Positions 27,053 through 36,403 of a stretch of DNA of 64,000 nt are shown here, piece by piece. Every line of letters begins with the position of its first letter. Within the stretch, counting starts at the first letter, position 1. This DNA comes from JALYRV01 sp036675475 (GTDB lineage: Bacteria > Acidobacteriota > Vicinamibacteria > Vicinamibacterales > SCN-69-37), in NCBI GenBank assembly GCA_036675475.1, contig JAKFEY010000042.1, positions 9,688 through 73,687 of the forward strand, given 5' to 3'. Position numbers and translations under genes: made by a program. The notes under the pieces are model-generated. The model saw only the letters and a list, made by a program, of their open reading frames with translations, was not told the origin of the DNA and did no database searches.

Positions 27053-27582
27053 ACACACCCTTCATGGAGAGATCCGGCCGCTCAGGCTTTACGGTTGTCG
27101 AGGCCCTCATTCTGACGGCCATCGTCGGCATCATCGTGGCCGTGGCCGTGCCCGGCCTGTGGCGGGCGCGCCTGGCCAACAATGAATCGACGGCGGTGGC
27201 GTCGCTGCGCGCGATCGTCCGCGCGCAAATCGCGTATGCGTCGGTGTGCGGCGACAACCGGTATGCCGCCACGTTCGCGGCCCTGAGCGTGCCCCCGCGC
27301 GGCGGCACGCAGCCGTTTCTCGATCCCGAGCTGGCCGACACCACCCGGGTGCACGACGGCTATCGCCTCGCGCTCGGCAAAGGTGACGGCGCGGCCATCG
27401 GCGGGCCCGACTGCAACGGCACCCCCACCTACACGGCGTACTACGCGACCGCCGTCCCCGAGTCGTTTGGCTCGACGGGCAAGCGATCATTCGCCGTGAA
27501 CACCGGCGGCACGATCTGGCAGACCCCGGCCGCGGCCGCTCCGCCCGAACCGTTCGCCGCTCCCGCCACGCCCATCCAATAA
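27049..27582 (+). CDS. Type IV pilin-like protein, minor pilin
   Basis: The 177-residue product has a class-III prepilin leader and cleavage site, SG|FTVVEALIL, with glutamate at mature position 5, then a hydrophobic helix (TAIVGIIVAVAVPGLWRARL). The globular part (ESTAVASLRAIVRAQIAYAS, ...NTGGTIWQ) is a diverged copy of the major pilin two genes on. A GTG at 27049 overlaps the pilR stop; an ATG at 27064 would give an 8-residue leader and is an equal option. It presumably enters the pilus or its priming complex. Confidence 0.85.
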   Translation: MNTPFMERSGRSGFTVVEALILTAIVGIIVAVAVPGLWRARLANNESTAVASLRAIVRAQIAYASVCGDNRYAATFAALSVPPRGGTQPFLDPELADTTRVHDGYRLALGKGDGAAIGGPDCNGTPTYTAYYATAVPESFGSTGKRSFAVNTGGTIWQTPAAAAPPEPFAAPATPIQ

Positions 27583-27595
27583 CGAGCGCCGTTTC

Positions 27596-27624
27596 TTGTC
27601 ACTGAAAGTGACAAAACTTGTCAG
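27596..27624 (+). promoter_or_regulatory. Candidate PilR enhancer upstream of the major pilin
   Basis: TTGTCACT-GAA-AGTGACAA is a perfect 8+8 dyad (27596-27614), followed by a further TTGTCAG half-site at 27618. PilR of Pseudomonas is reported to use TGTC-type half-sites. The centre lies about 140 bases upstream of the predicted transcription start, a normal distance for a sigma-54 enhancer. The link is inference. Confidence 0.6.
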
Positions 27625-27650
27625 TCCGGCCGATTTCAGAGGGTGCTGGG

Positions 27651-27671
27651 AGCCACGGCTTGAAGCCGTAA
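27651..27671 (+). repeat. Small palindrome in the pilin leader region
   Basis: ACGGCTT-G-AAGCCGT is a 7-bp inverted repeat, within GCCACGGCTTGAAGCCGTAAAC. It resembles the GGCCTGAAGGCC-centred palindrome at 38373 and may be a dispersed repeat; it lies upstream of the sigma-54 promoter. Confidence 0.4.
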
Positions 27672-27720
27672 ACTGCTGCACTGCAAGATGTTATGGGTTT
27701 TGCGCGCGGCGGTGAGGGAA

Positions 27721-27736
27721 TGGCATTCCCGTTGCC
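27721..27736 (+). promoter_or_regulatory. Sigma-54 (-24/-12) promoter of the major pilin gene
   Basis: TGGCATTCCCGTTGCC has the invariant GG and GC spaced by exactly ten bases and matches the TGGCAC-N5-TTGC consensus at nearly every position. Predicted start is near 27746, leaving a 35-base leader with AAGGAG at 27767-27772, 8 bases before the ATG. With pilS/pilR just upstream this gives a complete regulatory circuit. Confidence 0.85.
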
Positions 27737-27780
27737 TTAGAGCGGGCGCCCCTGACAGATAAGGGGAAGGAGCCAAAATA

Positions 27781-28323
27781 ATGAAAATGCGTAATCAGAA
27801 GGGTTTCACCCTTATCGAGCTGCTGATCGTCGTGGCGATCATCGGCATCATCGCGGCAATCGCCATTCCGGGCCTGCTGCGCGCCCGCATGTCGGGTAAC
27901 GAAGCATCGGCCATCGGGTCGCTGCGCACCATCAACACCTCGCAGATCGCCTTCTCGTCGGCCTGCGGCAACAACTTCTACGCGGCGACGCTCGTCGGCC
28001 TGTCGACGCCTCCGACCGGCAGCACGCAGACGTTCATCGCGGCGGACATGGGCGTGGACCCGGTCGTCAAGAGCGGCTACACCATCACGCTGGCGCAGGA
28101 AACCGGCGCCCTCGCGGTGCCCGCGACGACTCCGGCCTCGTGCAACGCGGCGGCCCTCATCACGGCGTATCACGCGTCGGGCAACCCGACCAATCCGGGC
28201 AACACGGGCGTTCGCGCGTTCGCGACCAACCAGGGCGGAACGATCTGGCAGGACGACACGGGCGCCGCGGTGGCGAACCCCCTGCCGACCGTGCCGGCGG
28301 GTTCCGTTCGTCCGATTCAGTAG
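27781..28323 (+). CDS. pilA: Major type IV pilin
   Basis: The 180-residue prepilin has a seven-residue basic leader, cleavage at KG|FTLIELLIV with E5, and the classic hydrophobic helix (VAIIGIIAAIAIPGLLRARM). The globular part contains NEASAIGSLRTINTSQIAF and two cysteines (SSACGNN, PASCNAA) that may form a disulfide, consistent with the thiol oxidase encoded next door. The strong ribosome-binding site and dedicated sigma-54 promoter mark it as the main subunit. It is about 46% identical-looking to the upstream pilin-like protein by eye in the first half. A terminator follows. Confidence 0.93.
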   Translation: MKMRNQKGFTLIELLIVVAIIGIIAAIAIPGLLRARMSGNEASAIGSLRTINTSQIAFSSACGNNFYAATLVGLSTPPTGSTQTFIAADMGVDPVVKSGYTITLAQETGALAVPATTPASCNAAALITAYHASGNPTNPGNTGVRAFATNQGGTIWQDDTGAAVANPLPTVPAGSVRPIQ

Positions 28324-28363
28324 CCACGACCGGATCGACGACTGTCGATTCATCTGACGGTGA

Positions 28364-28402
28364 CGGGCGGAGACCTGGCAGGGGTCTCCGCCCGTTTTTT
28401 CT
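28364..28402 (+). terminator. Rho-independent terminator after the major pilin
   Basis: CGGGCGGAGACC (28364-28375) pairs with GGTCTCCGCCCG (28383-28394), loop TGGCAGG, followed by TTTTTTCTT. It makes the pilin gene a stand-alone transcript from its sigma-54 promoter. Confidence 0.92.
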
Positions 28403-28408
28403 TAAGAC

Positions 28409-28538
28409 GGTTGCTGGTTTTTGGTTGCTGGTTGTTGGCTGGCAGACACGATGGCGCCTGCCGGCTGATCAAGATTAGCCGCGTGGGCGTTGTCCCACGT
28501 GGCTCACACCAGCTGCCAACAACCAGCAACCGGCAACC
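28409..28538. repeat. GGTTGCT-array element 2 with head-to-head hairpins
   Basis: The left arm (28409-28442, GGTTGCT words) and right arm (28509-28538, CCAACAACCAGCAACC) are inverted copies. Inside are two hairpins in opposite orientation: a weaker one at 28437-28467 and a good one, AGCCGCGTGGG with CCCACGTGGCT and loop CGTTGT (28477-28504, one G-T pair). The element begins just after the pilin terminator and ends 2 bases before a TATAAT box. Confidence 0.82.
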
Positions 28539-28540
28539 GT

Positions 28541-28546
28541 TATAAT
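28541..28546 (+). promoter_or_regulatory. TATAAT -10 box before the VKOR-DsbA gene
   Basis: A perfect TATAAT lies 10 bases before the ATG at 28557, so the transcript would be leaderless or nearly so. No clear -35 is seen; the region 17 bases upstream is the right arm of the repeat element. Confidence 0.5.
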
Positions 28547-28556
28547 TCAGCCCATC

Positions 28557-29753
28557 ATGAAAGCCCGTTCGCGCATGCTGATGATCGTCCTCGCCCTCGG
28601 GGGCCTCGCGGCCGCCGGCGCCTCGTCGTGGGTGCACCACAAGCTGCTCACGCAGCCCGGCTATGTCAGTCCCTGTGACGTCAATGCGACCGTCAGCTGC
28701 ACGCAGGCGTATCTGAGTCCGTACGGCAGTCTCTTCGGCGTGCCGGTGGCCATTCTCGGCGCCCTCTTCTTTGCCGTCGTGCTGGCGCTGCTGCTGGCGG
28801 CGCCGCGCGGCACGCCAGCCTTCCGCGAAAACGTGGGCGCGTATGTGTTCGCCCTGTCGACCGCCGGCCTCGCTGTCGTCCTGTATCTCGCGTATGCGTC
28901 CTTCTTCATCCTCAACGCCGTGTGCCTGCTTTGCGTGGGCACCTATGTCGCGGTGCTCGGACTCTTCATCGTGTCCGGCGCCGCCAGTACTGTGCCCATG
29001 AGCCGACTGCCGTCCCGTTTCGCGCGCGATCTGCGCACCCTCGTGTCGAGTCCGCTGGCCATTGCCGTGGCGCTGGTGCTGCTGGCCGGCGCGGGCTATC
29101 TCGTGATGCTGTTCCCGCGGGAAGGGCAGCCTGCGGCCGCCGCGGCCGCGGCCGCCGATCCGGCGGCTGCGCAGCAGGCGCAGCAGGATTTCGAGCCGCT
29201 GTGGAAGGCCGCGCCGCGCGAAGACATCGGCGTGCCGTCGGACGGCGCCAAGGTCGTGATCGTCAAGTTCAACGACTATCAGTGCCCGGCCTGCAAGCAG
29301 GCGCACGAGATGTACAACGGCATCATCAAGTCGTTCCAGGAGAAGTATCCCGGGCAGATCAAATCGATCACCATGGACTATCCGCTCGAGCCGGAATGCA
29401 ACTTCAACGTCAGCAACAACATTCACCCGGCCGCGTGCGACGCGGCGGCGGCCGTGCGCATGGCGCGCCCGCTCGGCAAGGCCGACGAGATGGAGAGCTG
29501 GCTGTACAACAACCAGGGGGCGATGACGCCCGAGACCGTGCGCGCCGCGGTCGTGCGCATCGCGGGCATCACGGACTTCGACGCGCGCTATCCCGAGGTG
29601 ATCAAGGACGTGCAGCGCGACGTCGCCGCCGGCGGCGCCAACCGCGTGGGCTCGACCCCGACCTATTTCATCAACGGCGTGCGCATTGCCGGCCAGCTCA
29701 TTCCGGCCGACTGGTTCCAGAAGGCGATAGAGCTCGAGCTCGCCAAGAACTAA
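28557..29753 (+). CDS. Fused VKOR-DsbA disulfide-forming protein
   Basis: The 398-residue protein joins a membrane VKOR domain (residues 1-145; loop cysteines C40 and C48, redox pair C123-L-L-C126) to a periplasmic thioredoxin-fold DsbA domain (about residues 205-398) with the active site C243-P-A-C246 in FNDYQCPACKQAHEMY. VKOR passes electrons from the DsbA-like domain to quinone, so this one protein can make disulfides in exported proteins. A fifth helix (residues 165-185) and an Ala-rich linker join the domains. A cis-proline loop (GSTPTYFING) is present. It probably oxidises pilins and other exported proteins. Confidence 0.92.
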   Translation: MKARSRMLMIVLALGGLAAAGASSWVHHKLLTQPGYVSPCDVNATVSCTQAYLSPYGSLFGVPVAILGALFFAVVLALLLAAPRGTPAFRENVGAYVFALSTAGLAVVLYLAYASFFILNAVCLLCVGTYVAVLGLFIVSGAASTVPMSRLPSRFARDLRTLVSSPLAIAVALVLLAGAGYLVMLFPREGQPAAAAAAAADPAAAQQAQQDFEPLWKAAPREDIGVPSDGAKVVIVKFNDYQCPACKQAHEMYNGIIKSFQEKYPGQIKSITMDYPLEPECNFNVSNNIHPAACDAAAAVRMARPLGKADEMESWLYNNQGAMTPETVRAAVVRIAGITDFDARYPEVIKDVQRDVAAGGANRVGSTPTYFINGVRIAGQLIPADWFQKAIELELAKN

Positions 29754-29757
29754 TCGG

Positions 29758-30710
<953 letters not shown>

Positions 30711-30711
<1 letters not shown>

Positions 30712-31523
30712 TGCGTCCCCGCACCATCCACCACGTCGCCGTGCACGTGTTCAAGGAGTCGGTCCGCGACCGCGTGCTCTACAGCGTCGTGCTGTTCGCG
30801 GCGCTGCTGATGACATCGGCGTTTCTGATTGCGCAGCTGACCGCCGGACAGGATCTCAAGATCATCAAGGACATCGGCCTCACGGCGATTTCCGTGTTCG
30901 GGCTGTTCATCGCGATTTTCATCGGCGTCGCGCTCGTTTCGAAGGAGGTCGAGAAGCGAAGCATCTACGCGCTGCTCGCCAAGCCGGTGCGCCGCCAGGA
31001 GCTGATCGCGGGCAAGTTCGCGGGCCTCGCGCTCACGCTGGCCGTCAACGTGGCCATCATGTCCGCCGTGTTTTTCGTGGTGCTGGCCTACTACCACTGG
31101 ATCGAGCCTGAAAATTTCAAGCGCGTGTGGGAGGCGCCCGCCGTCGATCCGCGGCTGCTCATCCCGATCTTTCTGATCTACCTGCAGCTGCTCATCGTCA
31201 CCGCCATCGCGCTGTTCTTTTCCACCTTCGCCTCGCCGCTGCTCGCGGCGGCGTTCACGCTGGGGCTGTGGGTGGCCGGCCACTTCAGCGCCGACCTGAA
31301 AGCGCTCGATGAGGTGGTCGAGGCTCCGGTGGCGTCGGCGCTCGGCACGGTGCTCTATTACGTGCTGCCGAACCTGTCGGCCTTCGATGTGAAGGCGCTC
31401 GTCGTGCACGGCCGGCCCGTCGCCGCCGGACTCGTGGCGATCAATGCGCTGTACGCTGCCGCCTTCATCGGCGTGCTGCTGATTGGCGCGACGCTGATCT
31501 TCGCGCGGCGCGATTTCAAATGA
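30711..31523 (+). CDS. ABC-2 type permease
   Basis: The 270-residue membrane protein has about six helices, including a conserved EKRSIYALLAKPVRRQELIAGK cytoplasmic segment typical of ABC-2 permeases of the YhaP/NosY kind. The start overlaps the ATPase stop (TGATG), and the end overlaps the next gene (ATGA), so all three are coupled. Together with the ATPase it forms a half-size exporter dimer. Substrate unknown. Confidence 0.85.
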
Positions 31524-32404
31524 CATCCCGGCGCGCCGCCATCGGTGTGCTGATCCTGCTGGCCGCAGGCTCGGTGGGGCTGCAGGCCGCGCGCGATCGC
31601 CGCTATGCGCAGACGTCGATGGACGCGCGGCTGCTGTACCTGCAGTCGCCGGCCGTGGCCGGCCGCCTCGCCCTCGAGTACGACGCCCTGGCCGCCGACA
31701 TCTACTGGATGCGCGCGGTGATTCACTACGGGGGCGACCGCACGTCGAGCCGCGCCACGGGACGCTTCGAGCTCCTCGCGCCGCTGCTCGATCTGGCGAC
31801 GTCGCTGGATCCGTTGTTCAGGATTGCCTATCGCTTCGGCGCGATCTTTCTCTCCGAGCCGCCGCCGGGAGGACCGGGCCGGGTCGATCTGGCCGAGCAG
31901 CTGCTGCTGAAAGGCCTGGCGGCCAATCCGCAGCAATGGCAATACGCACACGACCTCGGCTTTCTCTATTTCTGGCGCAGGCAGGATCCCCGAACCGCCG
32001 CCGAGTGGTTCCAGCGTGCCTCCACGCTTCCGGACGCGCCCGAATGGCTCGACCCGCTGGCGGCCTCCATGCTCGTGCGCGGCGGCGATCGGCAAGCCTC
32101 GCGGGAGATGCTCACGCGTATCCTCGACGATGCCGATCAGGAATGGCTGCGCAACACCGCCGAACGCTGGCTGCGGCAGCTCGACACCCTCGATCAGATT
32201 GACCAGCTCGAGGCGATGGTCGCGCGCTATCGCGCGCAGGCCGGACCGCCCGCCGCATGGATCGATTTGATCCGCGCCGGGTGGATCCCGGGCACGCCGG
32301 CCGATCCGGCCGGCTATCCCTACGTCCTCAAGCCGCTATGGGGCGAAGTGACGCTCTCGCCCGAATCGCCGCTCAATCCCTTGCCCGAGGAGAACGCGCG
32401 ATGA
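31520..32404 (+). CDS. Membrane-anchored helical-repeat (TPR-like) protein
   Basis: The 294-residue protein has an N-terminal hydrophobic segment (AAIGVLILLAAGSVGLQAA) that is an anchor or signal, then a helical repeat region: residues 60-180 include YRFGAIFLSE, AANPQQWQYAHDLGFLYFWRRQDPRTAAEWFQ-like TPR helices. The predicted place is the periplasmic face. It sits between the ABC-2 permease and prepilin peptidase genes with 4-base overlaps on both sides. TPR proteins with an anchor at this place resemble pilus accessory proteins such as PilF/Tgl or Myxococcus PilG; that is inference. Confidence 0.7.
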   Translation: MTSRRAAIGVLILLAAGSVGLQAARDRRYAQTSMDARLLYLQSPAVAGRLALEYDALAADIYWMRAVIHYGGDRTSSRATGRFELLAPLLDLATSLDPLFRIAYRFGAIFLSEPPPGGPGRVDLAEQLLLKGLAANPQQWQYAHDLGFLYFWRRQDPRTAAEWFQRASTLPDAPEWLDPLAASMLVRGGDRQASREMLTRILDDADQEWLRNTAERWLRQLDTLDQIDQLEAMVARYRAQAGPPAAWIDLIRAGWIPGTPADPAGYPYVLKPLWGEVTLSPESPLNPLPEENAR

Positions 32405-33180
32405 CCCTGCTGCCGCCCTGGCTCGCATGGACGTCGGTGGTGCTCTTCGGATTGGTAGTGGGCAGCTTCCTCAACGTCTGCATCCATCGCCTGCCGCGGC
32501 GGATGTCGCTCGCGACGCCCCCCTCGCGCTGCGGCTCGTGCAACACGCCCGTTGCCTGGCGCGACAACGTGCCGGTCGTCAGCTACCTGCTGCTCTCAGG
32601 CCGCTGCCGGCATTGCCGCGCCGGCATCAGCGTCGTCTATCCGATCGTCGAGCTCGCGGCGATGGGGTTGTTTCTGGTGCACATGGCGGTGTTCGGTCCC
32701 ACGCTGCTCGGAGCAATCCGCCTGGTGTTTGCGTGCGCGATGCTCGTGTTGTTCTTTATCGATCTCGAGCACCAGATTCTGCCGAACGTGATCACGCTGC
32801 CCGGGGTCGTGGCCGGCCTCGCCGCGAGCGCGTTCGTGCCGCCCGGGTTCGCGTCGGCGCTGCTGGGCGCGCTGCTCGGCGGCGGCGTGCTGTGGGCGAT
32901 TGCCGAGATCTACGTTCGCGTGCGCGGCGTCGAGGGCATGGGCATGGGCGACGTCAAGATGCTCGGCATGATTGGCGCCTTCCTCGGCGCCCCGCTGATG
33001 GCCCTCACCCTCGTGCTGGCGTCGTTTGCCGGCGCGCTCACCGGGGTGGGGCTGATGGCCGGAGGGCGCGGCGACCTGCAGCAGCGCCTGCCGTTCGGCA
33101 CGTTCCTGGCGGCCGCGGCGGTGTTCGCCAGTCTGTGGGGCCAGCCCATCGTCGACTGGTACGCGGGCTTTTACCGGTGA
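32401..33180 (+). CDS. pilD: Prepilin peptidase / N-methyltransferase PilD
   Basis: PilD cleaves prepilins after the glycine and methylates the new N-terminus. The 259-residue membrane protein has the N-terminal tetracysteine zinc motif (RCGSCN...GRCRHC), the two catalytic aspartates in FFIDLEHQILPN and GMGMGDVKM (GxGD family), and about seven helices. The ATG at 32401 overlaps the previous stop; the GTG of the next gene overlaps its own stop. It serves both the pilins and the minor pilins of the cluster. Confidence 0.95.
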   Translation: MTLLPPWLAWTSVVLFGLVVGSFLNVCIHRLPRRMSLATPPSRCGSCNTPVAWRDNVPVVSYLLLSGRCRHCRAGISVVYPIVELAAMGLFLVHMAVFGPTLLGAIRLVFACAMLVLFFIDLEHQILPNVITLPGVVAGLAASAFVPPGFASALLGALLGGGVLWAIAEIYVRVRGVEGMGMGDVKMLGMIGAFLGAPLMALTLVLASFAGALTGVGLMAGGRGDLQQRLPFGTFLAAAAVFASLWGQPIVDWYAGFYR

Positions 33181-34472
33181 CGATCAACTCGCTCACGCTG
33201 TTTCTCTTCCTGATCGTCGCAGGCCTCGTGTTCCTGTGCTTCGTGATGGTCATCCGCATGATCGTCGTATCGCGCCGTCTCGCGAAGGCCGACGATGGCA
33301 ATGTGAATGCGTTCATGACCGCGGCCATGCAGGACGCCGTCACGCGCATGCGCGAGCACGAGCGGGCGCTGGCCGCGCGCGCCGAGGCGTCCGAGCGCCT
33401 GAGCGATCAGATCCTCGACAACCTTCCATCGGGCCTGCTCGTCACCGACAAAGATGGTGAGCCGCAGCGCGTCAACCCCGCGGGCGCCAGGCTGCTGGGC
33501 CTGCCGGTGCTTCCGGCAACCGGTGGCGATGCATCGAAAGCAGGCGGGCGTTCGATCTGGGAAACGCTCGGCGCATCGGGCGCGGCCATGCGCGCGTTGA
33601 TTGCCGAGTGCCTCGCGACCGGCGCGGGTTCGTCGCGCCGCGCGATCACCCTCGAGCCGTCCGGCGGCGGGCCGCGCAGACATCTTGGTGCCGGCGTGTC
33701 GCCGCTTCGCGACGCGGACGGGGCGGTCACCGGCGCGATCTGCCTCTTCACCGATCTCACCACGGTGGTGGATCTCGAAGATCAACTCAGGCTCAAGGAC
33801 AGCCTCGCCCGCCTGGGCGAGCTCACGGCGGGTCTCGCGCACGAGTTTCGCAACGGCCTCGCCACCATCCACGGCTATGCGCGGCTCATGGACACGGCGA
33901 AGCTGCCGGCCGATCACCGCGGCTATGTCGAAAGCCTCCGCGCCGAAACCGACTCGCTCACCGAAATCGTCGCGAACTTCCTGGCGTTCGCCAAGCCCAC
34001 GCAGCCCGCGCGCGAACCGACGGCGCTCGCGCCCATCGTTGGCCGCGCGGTGGCCGATGCGTCGAACGAGGCCCGCGCGCACGGCGGCAGCATGGAGCTG
34101 ACGGGCGACTTCGTGGAGGTCGAGGGCGACGATGTGATGCTGCGGCAGGCGGTGAGCAACCTGCTGCGCAATGCGGTGGAAGCGTGCGTGGAGGCCGGGA
34201 CGGCGCCGCACGTGCGCGTACACGGCGCCGTGGATGCCGCCGCCGGCGTTCAGCGGATTACCGTGTCGGACAACGGGCCGGGTGTGCCGCCCGGTGTGGC
34301 CGGCAAGGTGTTTCAGCCGTTCTTCACGACGCGCGGGCGCGGCACCGGGCTCGGCCTTGCCCTCGTCCAGAAGATCATCGTCTCGCACAACGGGCGCGTG
34401 ACGCTCGGCGCCAGCCCGCAGGGCGGTGCAGAATTCACCATCGCGCTGCCCGTGCCAACGCGCAGAAACTGA
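33177..34472 (+). CDS. NtrB-like sensor histidine kinase
   Basis: The 431-residue protein starts at GTG 33177, within the stop of pilD. One N-terminal transmembrane helix (LFLFLIVAGLVFLCFVMVIR), a short coiled coil, a PAS domain (ILDNLPSGLLVTDKDGEP), then the kinase core with H222 in GLAHEFRNGLATIHGYARL, N-box RQAVSNLLRNAVEACVE, and G boxes DNGPGVPP and GTGLGLALVQ. It is probably partnered with the NtrC-type regulator at 36973, the two genes flanking the minor pilins. It is separate from pilS. Confidence 0.88.
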   Translation: MTINSLTLFLFLIVAGLVFLCFVMVIRMIVVSRRLAKADDGNVNAFMTAAMQDAVTRMREHERALAARAEASERLSDQILDNLPSGLLVTDKDGEPQRVNPAGARLLGLPVLPATGGDASKAGGRSIWETLGASGAAMRALIAECLATGAGSSRRAITLEPSGGGPRRHLGAGVSPLRDADGAVTGAICLFTDLTTVVDLEDQLRLKDSLARLGELTAGLAHEFRNGLATIHGYARLMDTAKLPADHRGYVESLRAETDSLTEIVANFLAFAKPTQPAREPTALAPIVGRAVADASNEARAHGGSMELTGDFVEVEGDDVMLRQAVSNLLRNAVEACVEAGTAPHVRVHGAVDAAAGVQRITVSDNGPGVPPGVAGKVFQPFFTTRGRGTGLGLALVQKIIVSHNGRVTLGASPQGGAEFTIALPVPTRRN

Positions 34473-34543
34473 CGCGCGCGCGCGCGAATCCCAGCAAAAC
34501 AGATCGATCGCCCACGGCGCTGCGCTTGCACAGAGGCAGGCGC

Positions 34544-34960
34544 ATGGATCCGCAGCGCGCGCATGGCTTTTCCATCATTGAAACGCTGGTTGCCCTGTCA
34601 TTGATGGCGGTGGTGACCGCCGCGCTGCTGCCGGGCATCGCGGTGGCGGCGCGGCTGCAGCGCGACAGCGCCATTGAAACGGAGGCCGCGGTGATTGCGA
34701 CGGCGCGTCTGGAACATGTGAAAGCCGGCGTAGCGGCTGGCGTCATCGGCACGGGTGGCGCGCTGGATGCGCCGATGGAAGGTTGGCACGCGATGGTCGA
34801 TCGCGAGGGGCAGCCGGCCGCACAGGGCGCATTCGACAGCCGCTGGCAGGTGACACCCGCCACCGCGCCTGCCGGTGTGCTGATTGTTGTCGTGCGCGTC
34901 GCTCCGCTCGCTGACGCGCGCGGTGCGGTCACGCTGTCCACGGCGGTGGCCCATGAATGA
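34544..34960 (+). CDS. Minor pilin (PilV/GspI-like)
   Basis: The 138-residue prepilin begins MDPQRAHG|FSIIETLVALSLM, a typical minor-pilin leader with E5. The hydrophobic helix continues into AVVTAALLPGIAVAARLQ. The remainder is short. The ATG at 34544 is chosen for the standard 8-residue leader; AGGCAGG lies upstream. It overlaps the next gene by 8 bases. It probably helps prime pilus assembly. Confidence 0.8.
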   Translation: MDPQRAHGFSIIETLVALSLMAVVTAALLPGIAVAARLQRDSAIETEAAVIATARLEHVKAGVAAGVIGTGGALDAPMEGWHAMVDREGQPAAQGAFDSRWQVTPATAPAGVLIVVVRVAPLADARGAVTLSTAVAHE

Positions 34961-35825
34961 GCGCGGCGCGGCGTTGATCGAAGCGCTCATCGTCACCGCC
35001 ACGGCGGGCCTGATCTGGGCGTCGGCCGCGCGGGTGCTGGCCGACCTGCCTTCACAGTCGGCGAAGTGGGAAGCGGCGTCGGCCGCGCGCCAGAGCGTGC
35101 GCGTCATCGAGTCGCGCCTCTCGCGCGTGATCGCGCGCATGGCGCCCATCGAGGTGACGATCGATGGCAGCGCCGTGCGCGTGCCCGCGATGTGGCCGCG
35201 GCGTGTCGGCCTGTTCAGGCCGGATGCTGAAGGGGACGTGTCGCCGGAGGCCGTCACGATCGTGTCGCGCGCGGGCGCGCATCGCGCGTTGTCGCTCACG
35301 ACCGCGCTCGCGGCCGGCGGCGGCGTGGTGACGGCTTTGGCCGAGGCCGGCTGCGGCAGCGCCGCGGTGTGCGGCCTTCGCGCGGGCGACGTCGTGCTCG
35401 CCATCGCGGGCGACGGCGCCTGCGGATTGTTCCGCGTGCCATCGGTGCCCGCCGTGCCAGGGCAGCTCGCGCTGGATCCGATCGTGGAGCCAGGCGCGCC
35501 GGCGTTTCCCCCAGGCTCGGTGATCGTGCCTGTGACCGTCGACGTGATTGCGTTCGACGCGCGGGAAGGCGCGCTGCGCCGCTATGACGGCTATCGCTCC
35601 GACAGCATCCTCGTGGATGGCCTGACGCAGGCGGCGTTTGCCTTTCCGCAGCTGCCGGCGTCCGCGTTGGGTGATGGGCCGTTTACCGGCACCGGGCCGC
35701 TGGCGTGGGACGCCGACCAGCTCGAGCCCGGCCCGATCGCCTTGCGCGTGTCGCTCGCGGAGGCGCCGCAGGCCGGTTTCCCGCCGGGCGCGTCATTCGG
35801 ATGGAGCAGCGGGCCGTGGCCCTGA
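34953..35825 (+). CDS. Minor pilin (PilW/GspJ-like)
   Basis: The 290-residue product begins MNERG|AALIEALIVTATAGL, a short leader and E5, then a hydrophobic segment. The larger C-terminal domain is rich in beta structure and contains two CG pairs (AGCGSAAVCG, GACG) that may form disulfides. Length and the position between the small PilV-like and PilX-like genes match PilW. The start overlaps the previous gene and the stop overlaps the following gene by 25 bases. Confidence 0.78.
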   Translation: MNERGAALIEALIVTATAGLIWASAARVLADLPSQSAKWEAASAARQSVRVIESRLSRVIARMAPIEVTIDGSAVRVPAMWPRRVGLFRPDAEGDVSPEAVTIVSRAGAHRALSLTTALAAGGGVVTALAEAGCGSAAVCGLRAGDVVLAIAGDGACGLFRVPSVPAVPGQLALDPIVEPGAPAFPPGSVIVPVTVDVIAFDAREGALRRYDGYRSDSILVDGLTQAAFAFPQLPASALGDGPFTGTGPLAWDADQLEPGPIALRVSLAEAPQAGFPPGASFGWSSGPWP

Positions 35826-36367
35826 TCGGCGCGCTGCTCCTGAGCCTGGTGCTTGCCACCGCCCTCGGCGGCATGGCCATCGTCTCCGCCGTTGAGCGGC
35901 GTGCAGCTGCGGCGTATCGCCTCACGCTCGAGCTGCGCTCGGCGGCGGCCGGCATGGCTGCCGTCGCGCTCGGGGAACTCGCGCTGGCCGACTGGACGCC
36001 GCCGCTGGCGGGTTCGGGCTCGGCGCACTGGATGAGGCCGCAGCCGGGCCTCGACATCGCGGGCCTCAGCGCGGCAATCCGGGCCGACACGATGATGATG
36101 AGCTCCCACGGTGCCGATACTCCGGTCTGGCAGGTGTTCGCGCAGGCGGCCTGGCCGATGGTGTCGGGGCACCCGGGAACGGCCCTTGTGGCGGTGTGGG
36201 TGGCCGACGACTGGGCGGAAGGGGACGGGGACCCGGGCCGGGATTCGAACGGCCTGCTGCTCGTCAGGGCCGTGGCGGTTTCGGGGGTGTCCACGGCCTG
36301 GTTCGAGGCGCTCTGTGTTCGCGAGGGCGAGGGCGGGTTGCGCATGAGACACGCGCGTTCCTGGTGA
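35801..36367 (+). CDS. Minor pilin-like protein (PilX-like)
   Basis: The 188-residue product starts MEQRAVALIGALLLSLVLAT, the PilX_N type of leader in which E5 is missing (G is at that place), then VERRAAAAYRLTLELRSAAA. PilX proteins form part of the minor-pilin priming complex; lacking E5 is a known trait of that family. The ATG at 35801 lies inside the end of the PilW-like gene, so the three minor pilins form a tightly overlapping unit. Confidence 0.72.
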   Translation: MEQRAVALIGALLLSLVLATALGGMAIVSAVERRAAAAYRLTLELRSAAAGMAAVALGELALADWTPPLAGSGSAHWMRPQPGLDIAGLSAAIRADTMMMSSHGADTPVWQVFAQAAWPMVSGHPGTALVAVWVADDWAEGDGDPGRDSNGLLLVRAVAVSGVSTAWFEALCVREGEGGLRMRHARSW

Positions 36368-36403
36368 TCTAAACTGAAGGTACCCCGGCGCAGCAGGACC
36401 ATC

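Noticed and set aside
27596..27614. Dyad after the first pilin-like gene as a terminator
   Set aside because: The stem is AT-rich, eight pairs only, with no T-run; its place before a sigma-54 promoter fits an activator site better.
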